Assembly (NCBI GenBank): GCA_021234155.1
Contig: JAJEKV010000019.1
Coordinates: forward strand, 62,001-126,000
From: Isoetes taiwanensis
Lineage: Eukaryota > Streptophyta > Lycopodiopsida > Isoetales > Isoetaceae
DNA length: 64,000 nucleotides
Direction of reading: 5' to 3'
In this document: positions 21,440-34,100 of the stretch, piece by piece
How the letters are laid out: every line of letters begins with the position of its first letter
How positions within the stretch are numbered: position 1 is the first letter of the stretch
The notes under the pieces: generated by a model
Seen by the model: only the letters and a program-made list of their open reading frames with translations
What the model was told of the DNA's origin: nothing
Database searches by the model: none
Translations under genes and position numbers: made by a program

Positions 21440-24255
21440 GCGGTTTCAAAATCGAGCCAATTTGGACATAGAAACGTTGCAACTCATGTGTCATTGGTTT
21501 TCTTCGATGGACATGCGTCCATTATTATCTTACCATTTTTATTGCAATAAGACTACCAAGTGTAGATCTTGATTTTGAATATAAAATCATTGCTATCTAC
21601 ATGGATGATGGATGCCATCATCATTATGATAGAAATCAATGGAAAATGTCCGTAAATAACGGCTCTAATATAGACTAGGTACACAATATCTATCCACATG
21701 TTCCCTATTTTGCGGCCTGCATTTTTGGTTTTACATCAATGGACAACAGTTAGTGGCTTAAAAATCGGATAGATGAATTTATAGATTGCTCCTGTTAAGG
21801 AGAGGGTGACTTTGCGCATCTTGAGGTATAGTCTAGGCATATGTAATGATTTACCGGTCTTTTTTCGACGGTAGAGAATATTTTTGTGTGTTTATGGATG
21901 CCAAAAAGCTTTGATTTTCACCGAAAGACTCATTCTAATCTAATCTTCTAAAACAAGATATAGAGCTCTCACGTGCATTAGAATGCTCTTGTTTTATAGT
22001 GCAGAGGTTTTATGGCTGCATGAAGATAATTAGTGCATAAGCTTCAGCCCACTCAAAAAGGAGATCGCAAGGGTGCTTAATAAGGCATTATATTCCATTG
22101 CCACTTTAAAACTAAAATAATATGAACTAGTTATGTGCCCAGCATTATCGGGCATAACTACAATTTATGAATAAGATGTAGGGTTTAGGACATATAGGGT
22201 TGTCAATGATACTCCCTCCGTGGACGATAAAAGTAACTTCCTTCCTTCCTTCCTTCCTTCCTTTAAGTTATTGTTCAAGTTGGATGTCAGAATTTACAAC
22301 TATTGAAAGGTCAGATAATTGCAACTATTGAAATTCAACCACTCGATTTTCTTCATGGCATTTGGATCCAAGAAGCTTAGTTAAAGATCCAATAGTTTTC
22401 CTCATTGTAGCATCGTTGATAAACACTTGAGACAACATAATGCCAGTATAGGATGGAACTTGGAATGCATTCTTTGAAGTAGGTGCCTTGAATCTCTGAT
22501 TTGGCATCTAAGAGACTGTCACATTCTCCTTCTAAGTTGAAGGGTGCCACCTCTATGGACTGCTTGGCTACAGATTTGCAAGGTCTTGATGCTCAATTTG
22601 ATGATGAGATAAGACCTATATTTTCTTACTTACTTAGGCTTAATTACATGTGCTTCAGAGAAATAAAAGTATATTGGAAATCTCAATCTTGATGTTTCTA
22701 TAGAGCATATTCATTAAGGCCAAGACACAGGTCTGGTTATGGCAACACACACTAAAAACTGATTTAGTTCTATAAGAGGTGCATGTTTAAAATCCAGTGT
22801 ATAATACTAAAAACTTTAGCATATAATCCAGATGGTAATACAAAGAAAGCCAAATTCTACCTAGAATTGGACGTCTAATTCTAGCATAATTCCATGGTTA
22901 GGACCATAGACTTTGCTGGAGAAGGATCTCAAATGGATTTTCCTTAGAAACATGCTTTTTTGGTAGGACCCCTCCATTCATAGGTTCTGGTCTTAGTTCT
23001 ACATTCACCTATCAAGCCATTGCTCAGAATTATGAAGAAAGTGGCCTCGTAACTTGAAAGGTGGTTGCTTAATACTAGAAATAGATTTGGAGCATTCAGA
23101 ATTATGAAGAAAGTGGCCTAGTAACTTGAAAGGTGGTTCTTTAATACTAGAAATAGATTTGGAGCATGAAGACTTACATTTTAAGATTGTGGGAGCAACA
23201 ATGGAGCACAAATTTGCATTCTTGCGACATGTATTTCATATACAACAATTTGGACATCTATTGGCATTGCCGAGTTTAGCAACAATCTTTTATATTGAGG
23301 GATGGGGTTGCAGAGCGTAGATGTGCAACAATATGAATAATAAGGAGTTGTGCATGTCAAATGTGTTGGTCTGGAGGTACGATTTCGTTGCAAGGAATGA
23401 TAAGTTTGTCGGGCATAAGTACGGTTTCATTGCAAGGAATTATGAGGCTGTAGATGTAGATCCAATAGATATGGCAAAAATGTTGGTGCTAGTTGTGTTG
23501 AGTTGCCCCAATATGACAATCGTTTGTGTTATTTTAAATTGGCATAGGCATCTAAGAATGCCAATTGCAAAGCATGTTGTGTAATTTTTATTGGTTCCAC
23601 AAAACAACCAAAATGTCCAACAAAGAACATGAATCAGTTGAAAAAGATACCCGTAATTTAGACGTCATGTAAAACATCTGGTCTATTTTAGATTCTTCCA
23701 TTTTAACAAAGCAACCCAAGGGAAGAAAACCTATATATATATCATGTGCACTGGATTTGCAGTATGGTAAATCTCTGCTATGTTGATATTGTTGTCTATT
23801 TCTGGTGTGCATGTAGGATTACACATTTGGCTCTATATGTATTTTATTTCTTTTCTTAATCAATCCTAAATCTTTGAAATCGTTGGATGCTAAAAAGATA
23901 TTTGCTTTGCCAATAATTTACTTGAAATACTCATGAAGTTATGGCTAGCTTTTCAAGTCTAAAGGAGTTGTATCTAAAAATCTAAGCCTTAGTACCAATA
24001 GTTTATCTGGGGCTATTCATTAAGTTGTGGCTTGCTTGTCAAATCTGAAAGAGTGATCTTAAAATATTGTGAGAAATGGTTAAAGAACATGTGCATGCAT
24101 CATGAACAAACGCAACAAATGCATGCTAATCACGAAAAGGATGCATCTATTATGAACAAATGCTTGTCCCAGCTCTATAGGTCTTTCTAGATGTCCATGA
24201 CACGTGAATATGGCCTAATGTTCATGACATGCATATTGGAGCCTATGGCCTATGG
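21440..24255. other. Non-coding stretch with simple and tandem repeats
   Basis: It holds a (CTTC)n tract at about 22238-22262 and a 72-bp tandem duplication at 23025-23168 (CAGAATTATGAAGAAAGTGG, two units, about five differences). Short ORFs at 22325-22692 and 23126-23584 look partly protein-like but match nothing I know. Confidence 0.4.
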
Positions 24256-24261
24256 TCGTGT

Positions 24262-24462
24262 TGGTCGTGTGGTTAGTCCACTCGTCTAGCACATTGAGGT
24301 CTCGTGTTCGAACCTCACTAGGATCTTGGCATCCTAGGACCTTTGGCCCCTGGTATCCTTGTAGGGGGTGGTGCTCCTTGAAGAGGGAGCATCGTATGTC
24401 CTAAAGGATGCTGGCTTGTGCTACGACATAAAAAATACATCTCTCTCTCTCTCTCTCTCTCC
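24262..24462 (+). mobile_element. tRNA-derived SINE candidate
   Basis: An internal pol III-like promoter is visible: an A-box-like GTGGTTAGTCCACTCG at about 24269-24284 and a B-box-like GTGTTCGAACCTC at about 24305-24317. The two are spaced as in a tRNA gene. About 110 bp of unrelated body follows, then a (CT)n tail at 24440-24461. A complete tRNA cloverleaf does not form, so this is a SINE head and not a tRNA gene. Confidence 0.5.
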
Positions 24463-24479
24463 AATAAACCATTTGCCAC

Positions 24480-26040
24480 ACAGTAACCTGGATGTAATGT
24501 ATACAACATACATACGTTTCTACTCCGTTTTGCAATTTTGTCCTAGCTTACAAAACTTTTGCAATTTTATCCTAGTCTGTGTTATCTTACATAAGAATTA
24601 TTGCCATTTTATTTATCATGACATTATCTATTAATACATATACAATGTGTCTATTCAAGTGGCAAAGGGTACTATCTATCAACACGCACACAAGCTGTCT
24701 ATATAAGTGGCAAAGGGTACAACAAGACAACAATCAAGCAAATGCCAATCAGTTTATCCATAATGAGGGGAGACAAAATGGTCTCATTCTAACCATAGGA
24801 TTGGTATATTGGAAAGAAAAGCATCTAGATCTCTAAAGTATTAGCTATTTGAGATTTGAGCTTTTGACTTTATTAAAGGCTTCAATAGATTTCTGGAGCT
24901 TGATTGTCGTACAACTGCAATTTGCAATGGACATTGCTATGGCAATTATAACTAATAAATTTGTTGTTGGATAAAATAGTCGATTCAGTACAATTTGTAG
25001 GACATGAAAGTATTGAATAGAAAATATTATTCTTTGTGACGGAGTAGAAGAGAGCATCTAAGAAATATGGCCTTTATACCACCCTATATTGGTTCTGTAT
25101 AGTCTTTATGACCTTAAGGAATAGAGTAGAAAATATTGGTCTTTGCAAGGGAAGGGGCAAAAGGTTCAGTATTTGCATCTGAGTATTAACATTTTTAGCT
25201 TGAACGATCTAAATGCCAATTGCACATAGTTCAAAATCAGTGGGGACATCCTTGCCCTAAAGGTCTGAACCGAGTCTCTGTTCTGCCATGAGTGTTTACA
25301 GAGCAACTTGTCAATTAGGAATAATCATAGGAATAATTAGAATAAAGAAGTAAATGATTAGAGTTTTAGACCTTTGTATGCATAAAAGCATATCGGAACA
25401 CAATCATCTGGAAGAAAACGAAGATTGTTGTAATGTCAACCACATGTAGCAGGGACATTTGCAAGACAGAAATACATGCAATAAGATAAACCCCGGACTT
25501 GGCATTTATCACTCAAATGCAAAGCATATGGAGCCACTGTATAACAGCTTAATATACCCCCGAATACTTGGAATAAGTTGTGGAGCCAAGCATTTCATTT
25601 AGCATCAGAATGGTTGTTGTGGTCCATCTGGAAGGGCAGAAGATTGTGTGTCTTTTAGGGTTTGGATATTCCTCCTGCAGTTGTCCTCCAGGACGCACAC
25701 GCTAGAATTGCTAAGGGGTAAATTTATATTGGTGGTGTACAAAAAAGCGAAATTCCAGCAGCGCGTCAGCACCTCGTCCGAGCGCTGCTTTTTTGCCTTC
25801 GACGGGCCGTACGGTTCATTGAAGGCTGGCGACGGGCAGGAATGAAGTCTGCCACAGAATCATTGCGAAGGTTTCCGACGAGCCTCGGAATGCGCGCGAA
25901 TTGCCTTGGCTATGATCCTCAATGATCACAAAATTTCGTAGCCTAATTGCAGACCTCAGTTTTGGGTTTGTTCATTCCGTCCAAGCGCTTAGTTTTCTCA
26001 TTCCGATCAAGCGCTTAGTGCTTCAATCAATCGGGCGCCT
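24480..26040. other. Non-coding stretch
   Basis: A duplicated motif (TGTCTAT..AAGTGGCAAAGGGTAC) occurs at about 24650-24720. From 25690 to 26040 the DNA turns GC-richer, with AAGCGCTTAG repeated at about 25983 and 26009, which could be an abandoned gene start. No protein is recognised. Confidence 0.35.
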
Positions 26041-26099
26041 TGCTTTTTCGGTACAACCATGGATTACATGCTGAAGAAGGTAAATAATCGATTTTTACC

Positions 26100-27753
26100 A
26101 ATTCGAAGGCATTTCTGCCAATATTGAGTATGCACATCTTGTGGCAGATCCTCCTACTGATAAATCATTGTGGCATCACCGTCTTGGACACATTACATGT
26201 AAAAAGGTCAAGCTGCTGAAGAAAAAGGGGCTTGTTCGAGGATCTACCTTATTGAAGGCACCATTAATGCATGCATGCAAGCCAAGGTTACTAGAGCTCA
26301 CTTTCCTCCATCGAGCTCTCATAAATCAAAGAAGCTGGCTTTGATCCATACAAATTTGTGTGGCCCCATTAGTCCTCCAACACATGCTGGTTTGAGGTAT
26401 TTTTTGGTTTTCTTAGATGATTACTCAAGGTATATCTCTATCTTCTTGCTGAAAATCAAAGATCAATGTTTTGCACATTTCAAAATGTTTAAACATGCTG
26501 TTGAGAAACAAACAGGAGGACAGGTTCTAGCTATCAGATCAGACAATGGGGGGGAGTTCTGTTCTAAGATATTTGAAGAGTTCCTACTCTCTAATGCTAT
26601 TGAGCATCAATTAACAGCACCTTATAGTCCAGAACAGAATGGATGTGCAGAACGAGCCAATAAAAGCATCATTGAAATGGCACGAGCTCTTTTGATTGCC
26701 ATGAATGTGCCTGCATCCTTTTGGGGAGAAGCCATTTCAACTACAGCATTTATCACGAACCGAGTACCTCATGCAAGCCTGGATTTTCAGATTCCTCTGA
26801 TGTTATGATCAGGTAAGATGCCTTCTTTAAAACATTTGAAAGTTTTTGGCTGTAGAGCTTTTGTTAGACTACCCATTGCTGCTCACAAGATGGAGGCTAA
26901 GATACGAGCCTGCATGTTCATTGGTTACTGCTCTAACAGAAAGGCTTTTCGTTTCATAGATCTTGAAACCAATAAACTTGTTATCAGCTGTCATGCTCAG
27001 TTCAATGAGTTTGAACCATGTTTTCCACAACCAACTCATTCCACTGATACCTTCATCTTCATTCCAGAAGATATACCATCCTTGCCTCCACCTTTACATT
27101 CATCTGCTTCTCCTGATATGCCTCCACCTTTACATACCCCTGCTTCTCCTGATATAAACCATGATTCCTCATCAGAACCCCTCTTTCCTTTTGAAGATCT
27201 CTCTGAATACCTCATTGATTCTCATGATCCTCTTCTGCCAGCACCTCGTCCCTCTCGTGCTAAGAAGTTACGTCATTGGCTTAAAGATTATGTACTTAAC
27301 ACAGAAGACATCATTTTTGAACCAACCAATTATCAGGATGCCATCCAAAGCTCTCAGCACACTCAGTGGCATGCGGCCATGACTGCAGAAATGACAGCAA
27401 TTGATCAAGCAGGCACATGGAGTTTAGTTCCCCGACCAACAGGCAGAACCATTGTTGGATCTAGATGGGTCTATAAGATCAAATACAGGGCTGATGGTAC
27501 CATTGATCGATTCAAGACTCGATTAGTAGCCAGAGGTTTTACACAAGTACCTGGCATAGACTTCGACAAGACTTTTGCACCAGTAGTCAGAATGACTACA
27601 ATTCGAACACTTCTTGCTCAAGCATGTCTTCATCAACACTTTGTTCACCAACTTGATGTTACTAACGCCTTTCTGCATGGAGAGTTACAGGAAGATGTTT
27701 TTATGGAACAACAACCAGAAGGATTCAAGCAGGGCACAATGATTCGAAGGTGA
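26100..27753 (+). mobile_element. Ty1/Copia retrotransposon fragment: GAG-pre-integrase, integrase and truncated reverse transcriptase
   Basis: The pieces occur in order: the GAG-pre-integrase motif LWHHRLGHITCKKVKLLKK (26150-26230), the integrase core (26275-26808; RSDNGGEF, APYSPEQNGCAERANKS), and the RVT_2 start (26818-27753; LKVFGCRAFVRL, SRWVYKIKYRADG, ARGFTQVPGIDF, HQLDVTNAFLHGEL). Coding stops at 27753, before the catalytic YVDD box, and no LTRs are visible, so it is truncated. Lesions are a frameshift in an ATGC microrepeat near 26270, a TGA at 26806 where relatives have Trp (LML*SGKMPSLKHL), and Asn in place of the first integrase Asp (IHTNLCGP). It is dead. Confidence 0.9.
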
Positions 27754-27759
27754 TAGGAC

Positions 27760-29250
27760 AATCAACTGAGGAAGGCGCCAACAGGAAGGCGACAAGCGGC
27801 TGAGAAATACCAGGCGCCAAGTGCTCGACCCGAAGCCGACAGCTGATTCGGGAGTATAGGACGCCGACAGGATAGGGATGAGAAGGAGATTAGTGGATAG
27901 AAAATCTGAAGGCGACAGTGTTAAGCGGAGCAGAAAGCGCCAAGGCAACACAGAACTTTCTAAAACTGCAATCGAGGAGAATAATGGGCTTTTAAAGGGG
28001 AGATGTATGGACCGTTCATGCACGCATGACAAGTGTCGTGCCTAAAAGAAATGCACCTTTTCAAATAAAAATGGACCGTTGCCATGTTCGAGCGTGAGGA
28101 ATTAATTGTGGACCTCGTTATTAAATGCACGGAGAATTTGAATTTCAAATATGTCATTTAAAGCCCGCCCAATTTTAATTTTAATCATGCACGTGTCGCA
28201 GGCATTTTAGGCGGGAATATATGTTTAAAAGTTGGGGGCGGGACATTTTACTTTGAAATTAGGGGGGACATTTAACTTTGAAAATAGGGGGGAAATTACA
28301 TTCAAATTTTGGGGAGAATTTGGGTTTAAATGTAAATGCGCATCAAACCTTTTGATTTTCTGGCACTACTCTTCTTGGCTAGTCTCTTATCTTCAAGACG
28401 CAACCATCTTCAGCGCTTCATAATCATGGCGACTAAATCTCCAAAGGTTTGTGCTCTTCCACAGCTCGATGTCTAATTGCCATGAAACTAATCTGAAAGG
28501 ATGTGTGTGTCCTAATTCAAATATACACCTCTTCATTCACGCCTTTTCGCTGGCGCCTCTTCATCCACGACCCCTGAATCACGCCTCTTCACACTCGTTA
28601 GTAAAAAATTTGCATGGTAACCAAGAATAACTGGGGTAGGGTCACAGGGCTTGGTAATTCAGTCACAGTTCCGGAGTTTGGACTTTGACAGCTACTGTCA
28701 GATTTACATATACTCTAAGTTTCGATGCAGTGCTTGCTTGTCCTGAAATTAGTGTGCAGGGAATGTGTGCATGCTATTTTCTAATGCTTGTCTGTTTTTC
28801 CCCAAGAACCACCATGATAAGTCCAGGGTAGAAGCATGAAAGGGTGATTGAATTTTTTTGTATATTGATGTAAAAATTTGAACTGGGTTAAAGTGTTTGT
28901 AATGTACATTTTGAATTTTACATGGAGTTGCCTATCATTAATAAAGGCGGTTGACGTACAATATTCTCCATAATTATACCAAATCCTCCCGAAATCTTGT
29001 ACTAGCTTCTCTATCAATAAAATCTAAATATCTTGCTCTTGGAAAAAAACTTTGGCGCACATTTTGAACTTTCCTCAATCGATCAAACATGGCTCGGATT
29101 CTACCTCAACGAAAACTTGGCCCGAATCGATTATAGCTGCTCCTAAATCGAATGCATTTCAAAAAGAAACAAATGTATCTTGAACAAATTGAAATCCCTT
29201 TCCTTCAAGCGATAATACAAATCCCTTCAAGCAGTAGTACAAATCTGGTT
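27760..29250. other. Non-coding stretch with GGCG-rich degenerate repeat at its left end
   Basis: Right after the Copia break (27760-27960) the words GAAGGCGCCAAC, GAAGGCGACA and CAGGCGCCAAG recur in GC-rich sequence unlike its neighbours. The rest, including a GGGGGGAAATT-like run at 28230-28320, has no coding signal that I can support. Confidence 0.4.
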
Positions 29251-29289
29251 AATAATCTGATTTCTTGTGCAGGATGTTGTATCCCCTTT

Positions 29290-32200
29290 CTGAGAATGGA
29301 TCGATGTCTTAAAGCACCGGTTGAAGAAGAAACTATGGAAGAAGGATTGGACTCTCATGCAAGCACGCGAGGTCGGCCATCGGGTTGATTTCAATCCTCC
29401 GTTGATGAAGTTTCGAAAGCTTCGTTACAAGCGGGCAAAGAAAATCGAAAAGAGGGTTTGTAGGGGTGGATCATTGACAAAGCCAATTAGAAGAAAGGTG
29501 AATGCTTACGTAAAATCTCATAATGAATGAGGTATCTAATTTGACTCCAAAACAACAAAGTATATTTGCAAGAAGATTATTGCAGGCCAAAAGATTGCAA
29601 TTCCTATTTGAGCTGAGTCATTGGAAGGCCTCAAGAGGCTATCGTGAAAACAGGATCACGGTAAAGAATTTAAAGGATGGCCTCAAGACATCAAAAATGC
29701 AAATAGCAATGACAGACTTTGCGCAAAGCATTCGTACTATCTATGGTGGTTGGAGAGGAAGGAGAATTACAGAAGACTTCACTAGCGACTAAGTTCTTGA
29801 AAAAATACATCCTAGAAATATGAAAACTAGCAATTGAGAAGGGAAAAGAATGTCACTAGGTGGAACAAATGGGTGGGCATTAGCGGTCGAAATCCAAGAA
29901 CAAATACGATAGATCGGGGCTATGAAGGATATGGTTGCTTTCGGTTTTGGTTAGATAACTCAAAGGTTTCACCAAAATTAGAGATGTCATGAAGAAGAGG
30001 ACACAACCAATTCAATATATTGATATTACACATGTACGATTGTAATTTAGCTGTAATTGCATCTTGTTTTTCAGAATAAAGATGTTTTTTATTTTGTAAC
30101 ACTGATGTAAAGTTTGTAGATTTCTTTACTTTTTGGCAGAATAAAGATGTCTTTTATTTTGTAACACTGATGTAAAGTTTGTAAATATGATTTCTTTACT
30201 TTTTGAATGTAATGTAGATGCGATCACGCCCTAGTTGTTCTACATGGAAATGTCAAATTATTTCATGGCAACACGCATTATGTATATTTGTTTACATGTA
30301 TATTCTGGATGTATATTTGTTTACATGTATATTCTGGATGTATATTTGTTTACATGTATATTCTGGATGTATTGTAGATGTAGGCAGTAACTAAGAAGAA
30401 ATTAGTGTGGAGATGTATTGATTGTCAAAAAATTATGTGACTTCATAGTAAATGAAATAAAATTCATGTCAGAATGTACATGTATGTGTGGGAGTTTAGG
30501 GTCTTGAATATGTAAAAGATTTGTATGTAATGTAATGTAATGTAATGAGGTGACTAATTTTATTTCACTGTAATTTTACATTTGAATTATTCCAGGATTT
30601 TGTGGATCAAGATCCGGAGGTTCGGGATTGGGCTAGGGGCAATTTGAATACTTAAAACCTTCTTGCATTAGAAAGCTAAAGGAAAGAAACACATGTTGTT
30701 TGCGGAAATATGAGCAATCGATCTGCACAAAGCGAGGCATTTAATTTGATGAGGTCAAGACTCCATGAAAATTGTTAGATTGCAATTGTGGTGTGTGCGA
30801 TCCGAAGCTCATCTTTGAAATATGTCAAGCCAAGGACAAGACATTTGATAATGTTAGCACATTTTTGGAGGGCTATGGTATGTGATGACGGCAGAAACGA
30901 GTGGCATAAGCTACAATGTATCAAATCGATTGTGGAAATTGTGGGAAACAATTAATTGAGTTGTGTCCAAGAGAATACAAGGGGCATTGATCAAACGCTT
31001 GATTGGCAAGTCTATGGTTACGTTAATGAGCCCTCGAAGAAAGGAACTTCCACGAAGACTAAAGCTAATTGACAAGAAAGGCGGCTAATATGTTGGATAA
31101 CATGTTTGATCATATGTAGAAGTTTGTATATCATAACTTTGTGGCACATTGGCAGAAAGCAAACAATTCAAGGAATTCATGAAGAGTCTTCGTGGATGAT
31201 ACCAGTATTATCGGTTGTTGATTTCTCGGGAGAATTATACTTTGAAGCCATTCAACGAGATTCAAGCACAACATTGGTACAATGAACAAATCAAACATAT
31301 TGGTCCACATCACGATGTTCAAGGTACGAGGGGTAAAATGAGGAAATGTGTGCACTTCTTTATTTCCGGATGACAAACACATGATACTCACTTTGTACAA
31401 AAAGCATTCAAGATGCACCTCAATTGGCTGAAAGAAAATGGTCTTTGGTCATATGAAATACCACTTAGTTTGGTCCGATGGGTGTGCAACCCAATTCAAG
31501 TCGAGAAGAGCTTTCTATCATGTAACTAGGTATCATCAAGAGCATAAGATCATAATGCACTGGAATTTCTTTGGCTCAGGGACATGGGAAGGGCACACAT
31601 GACGGAGAAGGAGCCATAGCCAAACTATGGCTCGTGAGAACAAAGAAAAAGGATGGGAAAGTGATAAAAAAATAAACCGCATGTGAGGTTCTTGAAAGAA
31701 AAATTTCCTGATGTGGAAAGGGTATTTTGGAAGGTGTCCGACATTGACCGTTCCCAAAGATTTGATGTGCTCGGTGAAAGGGGTGCAATCTCTTCATTGC
31801 GTATCATCCATAGATCCAAATGATCCAACAAAGTTAATGTGTAGATCTCTTTCATGTTTTGTAAGGCATGCATCAATTTTAATTGGCTGCTTGTGAGAAT
31901 CTTGATCATTGTGGCGGTGGGAGTTGAAAACTAGAGCCTACAAAGCAGGGGACAATGTTGAAGAAGATGGGTGAGGCGAGGAGGACTTGTGGGCAAATGG
32001 CGTGGACAATGTGGATGAGAGTCAGGAGTGTTGAGATTATTTTGCATCATTCACATCCCAGACAATTATGAAAGGGTCCTTATTATCTCATCGGTGCACG
32101 AAGTGAAACATGCCCTCGAGAAGAAGACACCAAGGATGACTATGGAAATGAATTTTATTGTGGTAATGAAGTTATAGCTGGTAACTACTTTGAATTGATT

Positions 32201-32394
32201 CACGGTTGCCATCAAAAGTACGAGGCTTATTCAAGGAAAGAAAGTTCTTGTCCATCCCGAAATGCGAATTGGGGTGAGATTTCCATTGGAGCGATCAAAC
32301 ATAAGATTAAAGGTACATCTTATGCATATGAACTGACTAACAATTGGCATGAAATGTTCTTTGGGAAATTTGCGAGATTTGTAGAATCTACGTA
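29290..32394 (+). pseudogene. DDE-type DNA transposase pseudogene
   Basis: The conceptual product is spread over all three plus frames with many stops. Recognisable blocks in order: a basic N-terminal region (KKQLWKK-like, then FARRLLQAKRLQFLFELSHW, 29300-29790); a DDE-core block with SRENYTLKPFNEIQAQHWY (31224-31285); KMRKCVHFF; LVWSDGCATQFKSRRAFYHV (31468-31530); WNFFGS; and, one frame over, GHGKGTHDGEGAIAKL (31578-31625). The end is open as VIAGNYFELIHGCHQKY (32155-32394). The combination ENY...EIQ.QHW...SDG..TQFK...HGKG.HDG.GA is typical of a transposase group common in plants and animals. I cannot name the superfamily. Not functional. Confidence 0.65.
30072..30367. repeat. Two short tandem repeats inside the transposase remnant
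   Basis: A 65-bp unit starting CAGAATAAAGATGT is duplicated (30072 and 30137). A 29-bp unit (TGTATATTTGTTTACATGTA plus TATTCTGGA) is present three times exactly at 30281-30367. Confidence 0.85.
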
Positions 32395-32903
32395 ATACGT
32401 TAACCTTGTTGTTGAAATAACTTTTCTATGCACTAAGGCATGGACTTGCAAACCGAATGTCGAGAATGTGAACTGTGATTAAAACACAAACATTAATATA
32501 ATGTTTATATACTTCAAAGACTGTTATACTTAGTGTAAGTTCAATTGGTTTCCACCATTTGGCATTGATCTCCTCAAGAATCGGGTGCCGGGTGAGTTTG
32601 CATTTGAATTGGGGATATGGATTGTGATCTAGTCGTTCGATCTCCTCCGCCATCGGAATCAACCAGTCACCACGAGGTAAAAAGAAATTTTATCCTGTCT
32701 ATTCCCTTCTCCTGTTTTCGATATGGCTCGTACCATGCCAATGATTTGTTCCTTAACCAATGATTTGTGCCAATGATTTGTTCAACATCCTTTTCTCAAA
32801 ATCTATCCCATTTGTCCTCTTTTTAAACCCAATTGGCCAATGGTTGATCTTTGGCATATATTCCACAAAGCCTAGCTCAAAGGAAAGGGCTATACTCAAT
32901 GTG

Positions 32904-33147
32904 GAATATTCCTTTCAATGTAATAAGGAATATTCTTGATAACTAGGCACTAAGGAATATTCCTTTCAATGCAAAAGGAATATTCCTTTCAAGGTAATAG
33001 GAATATTCCTTGTAACTATGGGTGCACTTAAACAAACTAAAGAATATTCCTTTGAAGGTAATAAAGGAATATTCGATAACTATCGCTAAGGAATATTCCT
33101 TTCAATGCAATAAGGAATATTCCTTTCAAGGTAATAAGGAATATTCC
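32904..33147. repeat. Array of ten GGAATATTCC palindromes
   Basis: GGAATATTCC or a one-base variant starts at 32904, 32926, 32954, 32977, 33000, 33041, 33066, 33090, 33114 and 33138. Copies are joined by TTTCAATG.AATAA or TTTCAAGGTAATAA spacers and spaced mostly 22-25 bp. Each palindrome contains GAANNTTC. It is an AT-rich minisatellite and any regulatory role is unproven. Confidence 0.85.
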
Positions 33148-33587
33148 TTGTTATCTCTATATTGTTGACTCGCTGGTTTACCAAACACAATATGCATGGG
33201 CACACAATATGCCTTAACATAATCCATTCATTTGGCATTTGTTGATTTGGCAATTGTTGATTTGGTAACATGTGGAACATTGAATGCATGTGGGATATTT
33301 GAGCCCATTACTAAAAAAGGGTGGACTAGGATTACATCTTGGGACAGTTATGACACGGCTGGCACATGGAATCAAGATTACAAGCCGGTGAGCCATAACT
33401 TTTCAACATCTAATCTCTATCCACACTTATCAATGAAGCGACAAAACCCTATTTATATATCATGCGCTTTTTGTGATATATGCATGTGGGATATTGCTAA
33501 CTTTGTGTTAGGGTTGTGCTAGCGCATACCAAGCAATTGGTCTCATAATATGGTTCAAAACCTATACATTTTACATTTGCAAAAATA

Positions 33588-34100
33588 TTGAGGTGGGTGG
33601 ATGGCTCAGGTGTGAAATCGTATGCATGGATACATCCCTTTCCTCTTACGCCTAATTCCCAAAACAAAAATGTTATACATGCAAACATCCCTTTTATTCC
33701 CAAAATTCTGCCTGTAGCTTCATTAGTCCCCATCGTCTATTCAGCCATCTCCTTCCTCCTTCCCCATTCGGGTCCATCTCCTTCACTTCCGCCATGGCCA
33801 AGTTCAAGACCACACTCGCGGGAACACTATCCGCCATTGTGCACTGCTCCTCCCCCTTGCAGCCACGGTCCTCCTCTTCCTCAGGAGAATCAGGTGTCTT
33901 CCCTCGAGGAGGCCACCCGATTCTGTCCGGGGCAGTTCACTCCACCAGAGGTGGAGAAGCTCATCATGGATCATCAGGCTGTCGCTTCGTTGCGGGTGAT
34001 CGAGTGGGTGCATGAGGCTTACCTCGACGAGGAGCGACTCCTCGAAATGAAGATGTATGCCATGGAGGACGACCTTCATATAGAGCTGAAGATGGCCTGA
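33588..34100 (+). CDS. Uncharacterised ORF, Pro/Ser-rich N-terminus and acidic helical C-terminus
   Basis: A 170-codon ORF. The first 90 residues are Pro/Ser/His-rich low complexity. The last 65 (EATRFCPGQFTPPEVEKLIM, then EWVHEAYLDEERLLEMKMYA) look like a true helical acidic domain. The real start may be internal. TTTGTAAAGC-rich sequence follows the TGA, with a partial duplication of GCAATAGTCCTTGTGACT. It sits between transposon remnants and may be an element-borne ORF. No family recognised. Confidence 0.35.
   Translation: MRWVDGSGVKSYAWIHPFPLTPNSQNKNVIHANIPFIPKILPVASLVPIVYSAISFLLPHSGPSPSLPPWPSSRPHSREHYPPLCTAPPPCSHGPPLPQENQVSSLEEATRFCPGQFTPPEVEKLIMDHQAVASLRVIEWVHEAYLDEERLLEMKMYAMEDDLHIELKMA

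Noticed and set aside
24262-24330. Functional tRNA gene
   Set aside because: A- and B-box-like motifs exist but no complete cloverleaf or acceptor stem closes; a SINE head explains it better.
32904-33147. CRISPR-like array (regular repeats with spacers)
   Set aside because: Repeats are only 10 bp, spacers are near-identical, and the context is a plant nuclear transposon region.
32904-33147. Bona fide heat-shock promoter
   Set aside because: Each unit has only GAANNTTC, not three consecutive alternating units, and no heat-responsive gene follows; kept only as a testable idea.
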